Positions 8,354 to 16,767 of a stretch of DNA of 64,000 nucleotides are shown piece after piece. The translations under genes and the position numbers were made by a program. The DNA lies in contig LNDP01000024.1 in the NCBI GenBank assembly GCA_001464665.1, positions 310,001 through 374,000 of the forward strand. Reading direction: 5' to 3'. This DNA is from Acidobacteria bacterium Ga0074141 (GTDB lineage Bacteria > Acidobacteriota > Blastocatellia > Pyrinomonadales > Pyrinomonadaceae). Positions within the stretch are counted from its first letter, which is position 1. Every line of letters begins with the position of its first letter. The notes beneath the pieces were generated by a model that ran no database searches, was not told the DNA's origin, and saw only the letters and a program-made list of their open reading frames with translations.

Positions 8354-10468
8354 CTAAAATACCTTTACCAAACTGAACCGCCCGTCCGCCTTGACCGTTC
8401 GGGCCGGGTCGAGCAAAAGCTCGCGTGCCATCTTTAATTTCGCCTCGTTCTCGGCCCTTGGTTTCGTGTCGTCAACGATCGGCGAGCGGTCGTAATCAAA
8501 AAGAAAATCGTGGCGGGCGAGAACATATTGAACATTCATCGCCGCCGTTCTGGCTTTTAGTTCCTCGGTGCTTCTCGTTTCCCAAACCAACCGCCGAAGC
8601 GTCCAATCCTCGAACAGATAGTCTGAGAAATACGGCCGTTCGAGGTTATAAGTATCCCGCCGCATATTTATGAGCCAGACCCGATGGCCGGCGTCCGATT
8701 CCGTATTTAACCAGCGGTAATACGGATAATAGTCAAGGTTTCGCGACAGGTATTCCGCCTTGCTTTCCCCGCCGAGAACCTCTCGGAGCGGCGCCTTCTG
8801 CAGGAACCAGGCCGTGCCCGTGAGCAGGCCCGCGATCGCAGCCGCGGCGAATGATAATTGCCCGATCTGTTTGAGGCCATCGATACTTTCACCGAGCCGT
8901 TCGAACGCGGCGGCAATCCCAATGGCAAGGAGCGGAACGATCGGAAGCAGGTACCGCAGCTGCTGGCTTGAGAAAAGCCAGAAGAGGAACATCACCGCCG
9001 CAACCGCCGAGCCGATCTTTGCCTCGGCCGGAATCTCAAGTTTCCAAAGCGCCCAGGCAAGGAACGGCAAACCGAGCAGAAACGCGACGCCGAGAACGCC
9101 GTCAAAATGGGTCGCGAGCTCGGGCTGTGCCGTGACCGAAACGTTCCACGGGGCGGCCAAGTAATCGAGCGGTGTCTTCACGTATCCGCCGTACTGAGCA
9201 TTCATCGCCTGGAAAAGGTTCGAGCGATCTACGTCCCAACCCGCAGCCTCGCCCGGCCAGATGCTCATATAGAACGGAAAGATCGGGCTGCCCGTCTCCG
9301 CCCACGTCCGCAAATACCACGGCGACGCAATGACACCGGCGAGGACCAACGCGGCCAACCCGAGTCCGGCGACCTTTCCTGCTCGGTCAGCCTCGGACCT
9401 CGCCCGCATCATCACAACCAAGGCGAAGGCCGCGATAACAAAAAGCGTCGTCAGCTTTGAGGCGAGTGCCGCTCCGAGGAAAATGGCGACCAAGATCAGC
9501 CATCGGCTCTCGAGTGATCTCCACCAACGCGTTAGCGCAAAGACGGCGAGCAGGACGTAAAACGCGAGTGCGAGATCGATGTAGGCAATCGCCGCGACGT
9601 GGTAGGCGGTCGGCACGGTCGCGACCATCAGCACGGCGATAAGCGACCATCGCCGCGAAATCCCGCCCTCGCGGGCAAGACCGAATACAGCCGCTAGCAG
9701 CAGCGGAAAGAAAAGCCATACCACCGCTCCGCCCGCCGCCTCGGCCGCACGATCACCAACCGGGCCGCCGAGCAGCATCGCCCAAACGACGTGCATCTCC
9801 GTTCCGAGTGCCAGATAGCTCGCGATGTTGCCTTCGATAAACGCACTGCTGCCTTGGGCGATGAAAGCCTTCGGCACCGAGAAATGATAGAGCAGCGTGT
9901 CCTTTGCCGTTGGCGGAGCAAGCGAGGCGATAAGCGAAAGCAGAATAGGCACCACGGCCAACAAAAAAAGGAGCTTATCGAAAACGCCGGTAGGCTGAGA
10001 CTCGCTTCGCCCCTTACCCGCATTTCTGAACTTCAAGAAGCCGAACGCAGCAGGCAAAAGCCCCAGGACCATTGCACCGACTGCAACGGGCCGCGAATAA
10101 AGCCCGGCGAGCCCAAGCAGGAAACAGACGAGCGACCATACGGCCGCCCCAACTGCAAGGCTTAAAAGAACGTCGAGAAGGTAAGAGTTCTTTTCTGCAA
10201 CCTCCGAACCCAAAGAACGCGAAACGATAAGGTTGCCAATGCCGAACCAAGCGGCAGCTATCGCCACGGCGGTTACAACGCCGGCGACGCTTTCAATCGC
10301 TCCGGCACCGACCAAGGGGCCACCGCCGAGATTGCCGATCAACTGGCCGAGCCGGCCGACGTCCTCGCCGCGGTTCGCGAAAAAGGCGATGAGCAAAACG
10401 CCGGACCACGCTGCGACGGCAACCGCCGCGAGCGAGAAGTTATTTGCATTTGCTTCCGCCTTTGCCAA
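8354..10468 (-). CDS. Polytopic membrane glycosyltransferase-like protein (GT39/RgtA type)
   Basis: 704 residues if started at TTG, four bases after the DUF3703 stop and preceded by a GGAAGGAAAG ribosome site. An in-frame extension back to base 10645 would overlap the upstream gene and adds an arginine-rich, non-membrane leader, so I reject it. About a dozen hydrophobic helices and a DTLLYHFSVPKAF segment after the second loop resemble GT-C lipid-phosphosugar-dependent transferases. The acceptor is unknown. It separates sufC-hicBA from sufD. Confidence 0.7.
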   Translation of the reverse strand: MAKAEANANNFSLAAVAVAAWSGVLLIAFFANRGEDVGRLGQLIGNLGGGPLVGAGAIESVAGVVTAVAIAAAWFGIGNLIVSRSLGSEVAEKNSYLLDVLLSLAVGAAVWSLVCFLLGLAGLYSRPVAVGAMVLGLLPAAFGFLKFRNAGKGRSESQPTGVFDKLLFLLAVVPILLSLIASLAPPTAKDTLLYHFSVPKAFIAQGSSAFIEGNIASYLALGTEMHVVWAMLLGGPVGDRAAEAAGGAVVWLFFPLLLAAVFGLAREGGISRRWSLIAVLMVATVPTAYHVAAIAYIDLALAFYVLLAVFALTRWWRSLESRWLILVAIFLGAALASKLTTLFVIAAFALVVMMRARSEADRAGKVAGLGLAALVLAGVIASPWYLRTWAETGSPIFPFYMSIWPGEAAGWDVDRSNLFQAMNAQYGGYVKTPLDYLAAPWNVSVTAQPELATHFDGVLGVAFLLGLPFLAWALWKLEIPAEAKIGSAVAAVMFLFWLFSSQQLRYLLPIVPLLAIGIAAAFERLGESIDGLKQIGQLSFAAAAIAGLLTGTAWFLQKAPLREVLGGESKAEYLSRNLDYYPYYRWLNTESDAGHRVWLINMRRDTYNLERPYFSDYLFEDWTLRRLVWETRSTEELKARTAAMNVQYVLARHDFLFDYDRSPIVDDTKPRAENEAKLKMARELLLDPARTVKADGRFSLVKVF

Positions 10469-10472
10469 ATCG

Positions 10473-10829
10473 TTACTTTCCTTCCGTCTCCGCCAATACT
10501 GCCGCAAGATCGTCCGGGATCGGCATCGGCCGTAGCGGATTGACGTTCGCACCGCCGGTGTTGCCCTTCGGATAAATGCCGAGCGGAGTTTTCGTCGCCG
10601 CACCGCCGATCCGCAATACCTGACCCGCGATCTCTTTTGTATCACGCTCGCGAAAGCCGTGCTTCAGCATCAGCCAGTGAACCCGCGTGTGCTGGTAAGT
10701 GCTCGATTGCCCCAGGACATGTGCCCGCTCCAGATGCCGAAATGCACCCGACGCATCACCCGCCGCCGAAAGCTTTTTGGCTTCGACGATCTCGTCTTCG
10801 ATCTTCCGGTCAATCAATGTCGTTCTCAT
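10473..10829 (-). CDS. DUF3703 family protein
   Basis: 118 residues with HLERAHVLGQ and HWLMLKHG motifs around residues 30-60, typical of DUF3703; the C-terminal part is rich in Gly and Pro (GIYPKGNTGG). No function is established for the family. It is two bases from hicA and four bases from the next gene, so it is embedded in the suf transcript. Confidence 0.78.
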   Translation of the reverse strand: MRTTLIDRKIEDEIVEAKKLSAAGDASGAFRHLERAHVLGQSSTYQHTRVHWLMLKHGFRERDTKEIAGQVLRIGGAATKTPLGIYPKGNTGGANVNPLRPMPIPDDLAAVLAETEGK

Positions 10830-10831
10830 AA

Positions 10832-11020
10832 CTATCTGGGCTTGGGCACGCCGAGATCTTTGCAGATCTTTTTCGCCAATTCGTCTGGAATCTCGTTATG
10901 CCGAGGCACCGCCGACCGACGATTCTGTTCCGGATTGTGCCACCACGAATGGCGCCCGCCTTCGCGTAACAATTCGCATCCGTTCGCGGTCAAGTGCCGC
11001 ACAAGGTCCCGCCGCTTCAT
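10832..11020 (-). CDS. hicA: HicA-like mRNA interferase toxin
   Basis: 62 residues with the HicA fold signature: KRRDLVRHL helix, the GGRHSWW segment with the catalytic histidine, and an acidic C-terminal helix ending in a KDLGV motif. HicA cleaves mRNA and is neutralised by HicB. Its ATG overlaps the hicB stop by four bases (ATGA), so antitoxin is made first. The pair lies between sufC and the DUF3703 gene. Confidence 0.88.
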   Translation of the reverse strand: MKRRDLVRHLTANGCELLREGGRHSWWHNPEQNRRSAVPRHNEIPDELAKKICKDLGVPKPR

Positions 11021-11229
11021 ACAGCGATCGGAAGCTCGCGATAGTTCTCCCCGGCGAACGAACGGGCGTCTTGACGATTTAGCTCGATCGCTTCACTAAG
11101 CGTGACCTTGAGCGTTTCGATCAATTCTTCCCTAGAATTCTCCTGGCAATTGACGCCCTGTATCTCCTCGATCCAGCCGTACCACCATTCGCCTTCCTGC
11201 TTAATGATCGCAGTGTAAGTTTGAGTCAT
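11017..11229 (-). CDS. hicB: HicB-like antitoxin
   Basis: 70 residues from the ATG preceded by GGAGAGAGT; a longer frame running into sufC is rejected. The sequence shows YTAIIKQEGEWWYGWIEE, a partly degraded RNase H-like HicB fold, and an EELIETLKVTLSEAIE helix. No DNA-binding domain follows, so it may rely on another regulator or be short-type HicB. It starts eight bases after the sufC stop. Confidence 0.85.
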   Translation of the reverse strand: MTQTYTAIIKQEGEWWYGWIEEIQGVNCQENSREELIETLKVTLSEAIELNRQDARSFAGENYRELPIAV

Positions 11230-11237
11230 ACTCTCTC

Positions 11238-11993
11238 CTAATTTGAAGCGGCTCCCTTCACCCAATCGTAGCCCTTTTCTTCGAGCTCGAGGGCGAGTTC
11301 CTTGCCGCCTTCTTTGACGATGCGGCCGTTGGCCAAAACATGGACGTAATCGGGCACTATGAAATTGAGCAGCCGTTGATAGTGGGTGACCAAAATGATG
11401 CCGTTCTCAGAATTTCGGAGCTTGTTCACGCCTTCCGCAACGATCCGAAGTGCGTCGATATCAAGGCCCGAGTCGGTCTCGTCGAGTATCGCGAGCTTTG
11501 GCTCGAGCACGGCCATCTGCAGTATCTCGTTACGCTTTTTCTCGCCGCCCGAAAAGCCCTCGTTGACCGAGCGCTTGAAAAATTGCGGGTCCATATCCAC
11601 GATCTTCGCCTTTTCTTTCAGGTGGTCGTTGAACTCAAGCGGGTCGAGCTCTTCCTGCCCAAGGTGCTTCATCTTCTCGTTATAGGCGAGCCGCAGAAAC
11701 TGCGAATTTGAAACGCCCGGCACCTCGACCGGATATTGAAACGCCATAAAAACGCCTGCCCTTGCGCGTTCGTCCGGTTCGAGCTCAAGCAGATCCTTGC
11801 CCTCATACAACACCTCGCCCGAGATCACCTCATAGGTCGGATGCCCGGCCAAGACCTTCGACAACGTCGATTTACCCGAACCATTCGGCCCCATGATGGC
11901 GTGGACCTCGCCCTTGCGGACCTGCAGATTCAGGCCCTTTAATATCTCTTTTCCATCAATGCCTGCATGCAGGTCTTTAACTTCTAGCAACAT
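11238..11993 (-). CDS. sufC: Fe-S assembly ATPase SufC
   Basis: 251 residues, ABC ATPase. Walker [10 protein letters not shown], signature [10 protein letters not shown] and Walker [13 protein letters not shown] are all visible, and ETDSGLD is the SufC-specific form. It powers the conformational cycle of SufBCD in the cytoplasm. It is separated from sufB by about 5.3 kb of same-strand genes and from sufD by hicBA, DUF3703 and a membrane enzyme. Confidence 0.97.
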   Translation of the reverse strand: MLLEVKDLHAGIDGKEILKGLNLQVRKGEVHAIMGPNGSGKSTLSKVLAGHPTYEVISGEVLYEGKDLLELEPDERARAGVFMAFQYPVEVPGVSNSQFLRLAYNEKMKHLGQEELDPLEFNDHLKEKAKIVDMDPQFFKRSVNEGFSGGEKKRNEILQMAVLEPKLAILDETDSGLDIDALRIVAEGVNKLRNSENGIILVTHYQRLLNFIVPDYVHVLANGRIVKEGGKELALELEEKGYDWVKGAASN

Positions 11994-12121
11994 AGTTTCG
12001 TATATTCGCGCCTTGCGAAACCGTTATTTTATCAAAAAGAAAAGCTCGCATCTCGTCGAGAAGCGGGCTTTCGAGTTAAATCTTGACTTTTTTTTCAAGA
12101 TTTTCGCATTTTCTGCAAAAT

Positions 12122-12664
12122 TTATGGTTTGTACTGTAATGATGAATGGTGGAGCACGATGCGCATGTTGCCTTTGTCATCGAGCTTGTAGCCCCAAGTC
12201 TTATCGACGACAGTCTCTTCGCCCTTGGCATTCCAAATGTGGACGTTGCCCATCGAGATCGCCATATCGCCGTCTAGCAGGAACGCACGCGGCTTGCTTT
12301 CGCACTTCTTCCAGCCTTTGATCGCAAAACCTGAGTCAGACTTGAATTTCGCATTGCCACCAACGAAGTATGCCATTGCGCCTTCTTTATCCATACGGAA
12401 GACCTGTTCGCCGGTCGACAGAGTTGGCTTGAATAGCACCGGACCTGCCTGATAGAAATATGCCGCATCAATGATTTCCGAGGCCGTTTTCATGTAATCG
12501 CCGCCCTTTTCCTTAGTATCGTTGATCTGCACCAGCGCTCCGCACCATGCGGTTTGGGCATCTTTCACCATTTTTTCGGTGATGTTAAAATTTCCGATCT
12601 GCTGTGCGACAGCAGAGGCACTAAATGCGAACGTCATAATTGAAATGACAATTAGATTTTTCAT
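12122..12664 (-). CDS. Secreted NTF2/SnoaL-like protein
   Basis: 180 residues with a signal peptide ending near AVAQQ (residue 21). The mature part contains AYFYQAGPVLFKPT, DGDMAISMG and the closing MRIVLHHSS motif. These resemble SnoaL-like proteins of the NTF2 fold, some of which are misannotated as phosphoribosyl-AMP cyclohydrolase. It is predicted periplasmic; ligand or reaction unknown. About 130 bases separate it from sufC. Confidence 0.6.
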   Translation of the reverse strand: MKNLIVISIMTFAFSASAVAQQIGNFNITEKMVKDAQTAWCGALVQINDTKEKGGDYMKTASEIIDAAYFYQAGPVLFKPTLSTGEQVFRMDKEGAMAYFVGGNAKFKSDSGFAIKGWKKCESKPRAFLLDGDMAISMGNVHIWNAKGEETVVDKTWGYKLDDKGNMRIVLHHSSLQYKP

Positions 12665-12770
12665 GAATTTCTCCTATAAGCTGATTTTCTTCTATAAATT
12701 AACCCCGGCACGCGAACCGAAGTCGTTAGTTAGCGTTTTAGCCTCAAACGACACGTGATCAAACAGGAAA

Positions 12771-12814
12771 AGACCTTTCACAGAAAATGCGAAACGCATA
12801 ACTGTGAAAGGTCT
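12771..12814 (-). terminator. Long hairpin downstream of the GNAT gene
   Basis: A 13-bp perfect inverted repeat (AGACCTTTCACAG at 12771-12783 and its complement at 12802-12814) encloses a second inverted repeat ATGCG/CGCAT. Read on the minus strand the stem runs into TTTTCC, consistent with a terminator for the GNAT-PhzF unit. The rest of the roughly 280-base gap between 12665 and 12944 shows nothing else I can support. Confidence 0.6.
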
Positions 12815-12944
12815 CGATACTTTTTCGACAGACCGGGCAGCTTGCTGCTGCCGTAATGACGATCCGCCAAACCTCGATGGGCTATCTACTCCCCTTTCTC
12901 GAGCACAAATTTAATAAATGAACATTTTGTTGTCAAGCTCCCCT

Positions 12945-13439
12945 TTAATGATCGATGAACTTCTCCATCTCTAGCCCCGGAACTCCGTACCATTCTTCGG
13001 GCGGCGTGTCGCGGACCCACGTGTAACCGTGCTTTTCGTAAAGCTCTTTTGCACCGACCGAAAAATAGGTCGTGTACAAAAATATTCGATCATGCGTCGT
13101 CGTCGCGTATTCGTCGATCGCGTGCATTAGCAAATGTGCGATGCCGCGTCCTTGAGCTCGAGGATCGACTGCCATCGTCTTGACGTACAGGTCGCCTTCT
13201 TCGACCGTGACCGAGACCGTGCCGACGATCTCGCCATCTAGCTCGACGACCCATTGCGGCCCGACCGAGAGACGCCGAGTGAACTCTTCGGCTTCAGGCG
13301 TAACATAGATCATCGCCTCGGCAGTATAGTTCTCGCGGTACACGCCAAACGCCCGTCGGACGACATCTGCGATTCGCTCGGAATCGCTTTCGGTTGCGAG
13401 CCTTACCTCAGGCAGCGATGCTCTTTCCGGCGTTGACAT
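12945..13439 (-). CDS. GNAT family N-acetyltransferase
   Basis: 164 residues from the MSTPERA ATG; a GTG three codons earlier is possible. The acetyl-CoA-binding segment MAVDPRAQGRGIAHLLMHA matches the GNAT Q/R-x-x-G-x-G/A motif, followed by a KELYEKHGY strand-helix. Substrate unknown. Its start overlaps the 3' end of the PhzF gene by about 32 bases, so the two are translationally linked. Confidence 0.88.
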   Translation of the reverse strand: MSTPERASLPEVRLATESDSERIADVVRRAFGVYRENYTAEAMIYVTPEAEEFTRRLSVGPQWVVELDGEIVGTVSVTVEEGDLYVKTMAVDPRAQGRGIAHLLMHAIDEYATTTHDRIFLYTTYFSVGAKELYEKHGYTWVRDTPPEEWYGVPGLEMEKFIDH

Positions 13440-14220
13440 AGATCTCACCTTTCAAATAAAGCACAGCGTTGCCGCCGATGCGGACGCGGTCGCCGACGAG
13501 TTCGCAAAACAGTTCGCCGCCGCGGGGCGAGACCTGCCGTGCGAAAAGCTCGGCCTTTCCGAGTTCGCCAGCCCAATAAGGTATCAGCGAGCAGTGTATC
13601 GCTCCGGTCACCGGGTCTTCCGGGATGCCGATCCTCGGTGCGAACATCCGCGATGCAAAATCGCTGCTGTCGCCCGTCGCGGTAACGATCACCTCGTCAT
13701 ACGGCATCTTTGCGACCATCGACATATCCGGATCAAGCCCTCTGATCTGCTCTTCGCTATCGAGCAACAGAAACACCATATTTCCCTGTGCTTCCCACGT
13801 CTGCTTTGGCTCGGCACCGATGGCTTCGGCAAGTCCCGGAACAGCTTCGATCTCCGTCATCGGATACGCAGGAAAATCGAGCACAAGCTTGTCGCCTTCT
13901 CGTGCGACGCTTAGCTCACCGCTGCGGTCCGAATGAAACTGAATGACATCGTTCTCCAATTCCAGCTCATTAAAGATCACATGGGCGGTCGCGAGCGTCG
14001 CGTGGCCGCAGAGGTTCACCTCGACCGTCGGCGTGAACCAGCGGATGTGATAGCGGTCGCCATCCTTGACGAAAAATGCCGTCTCGGAAAGGTTATTCTC
14101 CGCCGCGATCTGTAGCATCACGTCGTCCGCAAGCCAGCCTTCGAGCGGTACCACCGCCGCCGGATTTCCGCCGAAAGGCTTGCTCGTAAATGCATCGACC
14201 TGAAATATCTTCAACGTCAT
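13408..14220 (-). CDS. PhzF family isomerase/epimerase-like protein
   Basis: 270 residues with the PhzF N-terminal pattern DAFTSKPFGGNPAAVV and the NLSETAFF motif carrying the catalytic glutamate; the C-terminal half repeats the diaminopimelate-epimerase-like fold (EDPVTGAIHC). The family includes PhzF but most members have unknown substrates, and no other phenazine genes are here. The start overlaps the upstream small membrane gene by four bases (ATGA). Confidence 0.9.
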   Translation of the reverse strand: MTLKIFQVDAFTSKPFGGNPAAVVPLEGWLADDVMLQIAAENNLSETAFFVKDGDRYHIRWFTPTVEVNLCGHATLATAHVIFNELELENDVIQFHSDRSGELSVAREGDKLVLDFPAYPMTEIEAVPGLAEAIGAEPKQTWEAQGNMVFLLLDSEEQIRGLDPDMSMVAKMPYDEVIVTATGDSSDFASRMFAPRIGIPEDPVTGAIHCSLIPYWAGELGKAELFARQVSPRGGELFCELVGDRVRIGGNAVLYLKGEIYVNAGKSIAA

Positions 14221-14477
14221 TTCGCCACCGTAATGTGCACCGTTTCCATCGCGTCCCGCTCCTCGCGTCGCCAGGCGAGAAAGCCGCGGACATGCAGGCT
14301 AAAGAAGACAACGCTCCCGAGAATCAAGGCGATGCTGTTGATCAAAAAGCCGACCGTCATCCAACTCAGGCTCGCGAGCATCATCACCAAAAAGCCGACC
14401 CGGTTGCGATTACCGAGAAGATAAACCCCGGAAAGCCCCGCGGCCGTCGCCAGCCAATCTATGCCGTAATATTGCAT
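14217..14477 (-). CDS. Small membrane protein (PnuC/SWEET-like topology)
   Basis: 86 residues with three hydrophobic stretches (about 7-22, 27-43, 45-66) and a charged C-terminus. Small size and pairing with the next gene suggest a two-component small membrane unit. I do not recognise a definite family; it loosely resembles half of a PnuC-like transporter. Confidence 0.6.
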   Translation of the reverse strand: MQYYGIDWLATAAGLSGVYLLGNRNRVGFLVMMLASLSWMTVGFLINSIALILGSVVFFSLHVRGFLAWRREERDAMETVHITVAK

Positions 14478-14479
14478 CC

Positions 14480-14749
14480 CTACGCCTCTTCGCCCCTCGC
14501 CGATTGGCCGCCGCGGACCACCGCAACGATGGCAACGACCGCGATCACCGCCCAGACCGCATTTACAAAACTCGACGGATAGGCCCCGTAATACATCGTG
14601 TTTATCAGCAGCAAAATGCTCGCCGCGATGTTCAGCCCCTGATAGGCAAACGAATCAGGCTTTAGCTTCTTGAACGACACCATTCCATAAGCCGCCAAAA
14701 TAAACGCCGCCCCGATCCACCCAAGCCCATCTAAAATGATCGCTTCCAT
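14480..14749 (-). CDS. CBU_0592-like small membrane protein
   Basis: 89 residues with three predicted helices and the sequence LGWIGAAFILAAYG followed by QGLNIAAS, the layout of the CBU_0592-like family of small membrane proteins. Function unknown. It is two bases upstream of the neighbouring small membrane gene and eight bases downstream of ridA. Confidence 0.65.
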   Translation of the reverse strand: MEAIILDGLGWIGAAFILAAYGMVSFKKLKPDSFAYQGLNIAASILLLINTMYYGAYPSSFVNAVWAVIAVVAIVAVVRGGQSARGEEA

Positions 14750-14756
14750 CCGCTAC

Positions 14757-15134
14757 CTACGCCTTCGCCGCTATCGCCTGTATCTCGATCTTCGTGCCAA
14801 AGTGCAGATCATTGACGGGTACGATCGCCCTCGCCGGCCGATGCTCGCCCATCACCTCAGCGTACTTCCTATTCACCGCGTCCCACAGTTCCATATCAGA
14901 CACATAGATCGTCATCTGCAGAACATGGCCCAAATCGCTCCCCGCCGCCTTCAAAACCGCCTCCACATTCCGCAAAGCAAGCTCCGTCTGCTCCCCAATA
15001 TCACCTGTAAACGGCTCCCGCGTATCGAGCGAAATCGGCAACTGCCCCGATACATATATCAGCCCGTTATGCTCGATCGCAGGCGAATAATGCCCCTTCG
15101 GCTGCGGCTGATCTGATGGTTGAATCGTTGTCAT
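14757..15134 (-). CDS. RidA family protein
   Basis: 125 residues from the ATG that overlaps the hicA stop by four bases; the longer in-frame form runs antisense through hicA and is rejected. It has GLIYVSGQLPIS, the GEQTELALRNVEAVL helix and RPARAIVPV with the arginine expected to bind the substrate carboxylate. RidA deaminates reactive enamine/imine intermediates from PLP enzymes, which protects other PLP enzymes from inactivation. Confidence 0.92.
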   Translation of the reverse strand: MTTIQPSDQPQPKGHYSPAIEHNGLIYVSGQLPISLDTREPFTGDIGEQTELALRNVEAVLKAAGSDLGHVLQMTIYVSDMELWDAVNRKYAEVMGEHRPARAIVPVNDLHFGTKIEIQAIAAKA

Positions 15135-15346
15135 AAGTCTTCGGGTTTCAATCCAGTTTTCTTGGCGATCCTTGCCATCATTTTTGGACCGACCTCGTCG
15201 CCGTCGTGAAATGAAAAAACATAATCTGGGTATTCGGCATGTTCGAGGACCTTGTGTGAACCTCCGCGGTGCCTTTTGACGCTCCACCCGATGCGTTCCA
15301 ACGCCGCAAGCACTCTCTTAGCTTTCGCCGATTTCCAGTTGCTCAT
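15131..15346 (-). CDS. hicA: HicA-like mRNA interferase toxin (second pair)
   Basis: 71 residues with RVLAALERIGW, the RHRGGSHKVL segment containing the catalytic histidine, and a C-terminal ARIAKKTGL helix, all typical of HicA. It overlaps hicB upstream by four bases and ridA downstream by four bases, so three genes are chained by ATGA junctions. Confidence 0.88.
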   Translation of the reverse strand: MSNWKSAKAKRVLAALERIGWSVKRHRGGSHKVLEHAEYPDYVFSFHDGDEVGPKMMARIAKKTGLKPEDL

Positions 15347-15552
15347 GCTGCTTGAAAGATCAGACTCTCAACCTGACTCGGAAGACTTTCACCATTTTCC
15401 AGCCGATCAGCAATGACTCGAAGTGCCAGTGTCTTAACATTTCGAATCGCATCTTCTTTCGTGTCGCCGTAAACCAATACCCCATCAAGTTCATCGATTT
15501 CCGCTATCCAGCGACCGTCCTCTTCTTGTTCAAGTTCAATTGGTAAATTCAT
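15343..15552 (-). CDS. hicB: HicB-like antitoxin (second pair)
   Basis: 69 residues. LPIELEQEEDGRWIAEI followed by VYGDTKEDAIRNVKTLAL is the compact HicB RNase H-like fold; no DNA-binding domain is attached. It resembles the C-terminal domain of the 185-residue protein encoded after sufB, but not closely the HicB beside sufC, so the two HicAB pairs are separate acquisitions rather than a duplication. Confidence 0.86.
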   Translation of the reverse strand: MNLPIELEQEEDGRWIAEIDELDGVLVYGDTKEDAIRNVKTLALRVIADRLENGESLPSQVESLIFQAA

Positions 15553-15673
15553 ATGCCACTTTGTTTGTCCTGATTCCGTGCGCTAAAGAATATTTAGAAG
15601 CCATTGCTCTTAATTCACAGCTTCAGCGGAGCGATATATTCAATAATGTAATAATGTCAGGAATAATCGCATC

Positions 15674-16204
15674 CTAATACCGACTACCGCTGTACTTCGT
15701 CTTCGTGAATGAGAACTTCTCAAACTCGATCAAAATGGTTGTTCCGGAACTAAACAACACTTCATGCCTTAGAACTGTTTCGCTCACCTCTGAAAGTTCG
15801 TCATATCCCCAATCATTGATGTTATTTCCCCAGAGCGGGTCGTCGCTCGGAAAATCAAAAACCGACTTCGAAACCTCCTTGTATTTCAAGTGATAGATCG
15901 CGTCAAATTCAGCATTGAGGACTTTCATTTCCGCACTCGTGCGATAAAAGTCGTTGATCGCGACCGAACCGTTCTTCGCAAAATCGATATGAAGCCCGTC
16001 GCCGGTCGCAAAAGAAATTAGTCTGGCATCGTGCATTCCGTTCTTGAAAAATCTATAGTTCTTTTCGTTCAAACGCGGACGCAATTTCTCCAGCCGCTCA
16101 GCGTAAAGCCTTATATTCTCGTTCGCACTCTCTTCCGCCCACTTCGATTCTTTCTCATCGTCACTGTTCCAACCCCGCCAGTGTCTTTTAGTGATGATCT
16201 CCAT
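15674..16204 (-). CDS. Hypothetical protein, DUF4085-like
   Basis: 176 residues from the ATG (MEIITKRHW); a TTG 16 codons earlier falls inside the flanking palindromic repeat and is less likely. Mixed charged sequence without signal peptide or membrane helix. The start and the NYRFFKNGMHDARL stretch resemble DUF4085 proteins of unknown function. Base composition is visibly more AT-rich than the suf genes, and it is flanked by a repeat element, so it may be recently acquired. Confidence 0.55.
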   Translation of the reverse strand: MEIITKRHWRGWNSDDEKESKWAEESANENIRLYAERLEKLRPRLNEKNYRFFKNGMHDARLISFATGDGLHIDFAKNGSVAINDFYRTSAEMKVLNAEFDAIYHLKYKEVSKSVFDFPSDDPLWGNNINDWGYDELSEVSETVLRHEVLFSSGTTILIEFEKFSFTKTKYSGSRY

Positions 16205-16244
16205 GTGACCTACCCGTGCATCTAGTTCTTGTTCATATCTCTTC

Positions 16245-16447
16245 GTCGCCAACGGCGACCAACGTCAAAGCCTAGGGTGCAGCGAGGCTTTGCGAGCGTA
16301 ACCCTCGGACGATCCCGAAATCCCGGCAGTCGCTGAAGGCGACGAACCCGGGTTGCTCTCCTTCAGAGAGCGAAGACCTTTCTCAATCCAACCTAGGGTT
16401 CCGCAAAGCCTCCACCCCAGGCTTTATTGTCCGTCGCCGTTGGCGAC
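16245..16447. repeat. Palindromic MITE-like element, about 203 bp
   Basis: The ends are the same 15-mer in inverted orientation (GTCGCCAACGGCGAC at 16245-16259, complement at 16433-16447). Inside each end lies a longer imperfect inverted segment containing AAAGCCTAGGG and GAGGCTTTGCG on the left and their near-complements on the right. The middle is unmatched and no ORF is evident. The structure fits a non-autonomous mobile element or large REP-type repeat sitting between two hypothetical genes. Confidence 0.75.
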
Positions 16448-16460
16448 CCGGACACTCGAC

Positions 16461-16694
16461 TCAATCCAATGAGTCTCTAACTTCAGCCCGAGCCTTTTCT
16501 AGCATTTCGGGATAACCTTTCATAAAGGGTTCAGTTAGGACTTTCTCTAGTTCGCAACAAATATTCCAAAGCACTCGTTGCTCAGCCTGATCCTCGATCG
16601 TGAGTTGATCCGTGTTCGTATACCTATCAACAAACTCTGACAGCACGAGAGCTTCGTTTAAACTTAATTCAATTTTGATTGCACGCTCCGACAT
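16461..16694 (-). CDS. Small hypothetical protein
   Basis: 77 residues, acidic, predicted largely helical: a short strand (AIKIELS), then helices around LNEALVLSEFVDRY and AEQRVLWNICCELEKVL. No family recognised. It lies between the 203-bp palindromic element and the HicB-fusion gene, on the suf strand. Its position in a toxin-antitoxin-rich stretch does not by itself prove a role. Confidence 0.5.
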   Translation of the reverse strand: MSERAIKIELSLNEALVLSEFVDRYTNTDQLTIEDQAEQRVLWNICCELEKVLTEPFMKGYPEMLEKARAEVRDSLD

Positions 16695-16767
16695 CTACCC
16701 AACACAACCTCAAAATCACGTCTCAACGGCCTTTTCGGCTGCGGCTGGCCTCCAATCCTAATCCCGT

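Noticed and set aside
10469-10645. N-terminal extension of the membrane glycosyltransferase
   Set aside because: It would lie wholly over the DUF3703 gene in another frame and is arginine-rich, unlike a membrane leader.
13408-14220. Phenazine biosynthesis cluster
   Set aside because: Only a PhzF-family gene is present; that family is widespread in genomes without phenazines.
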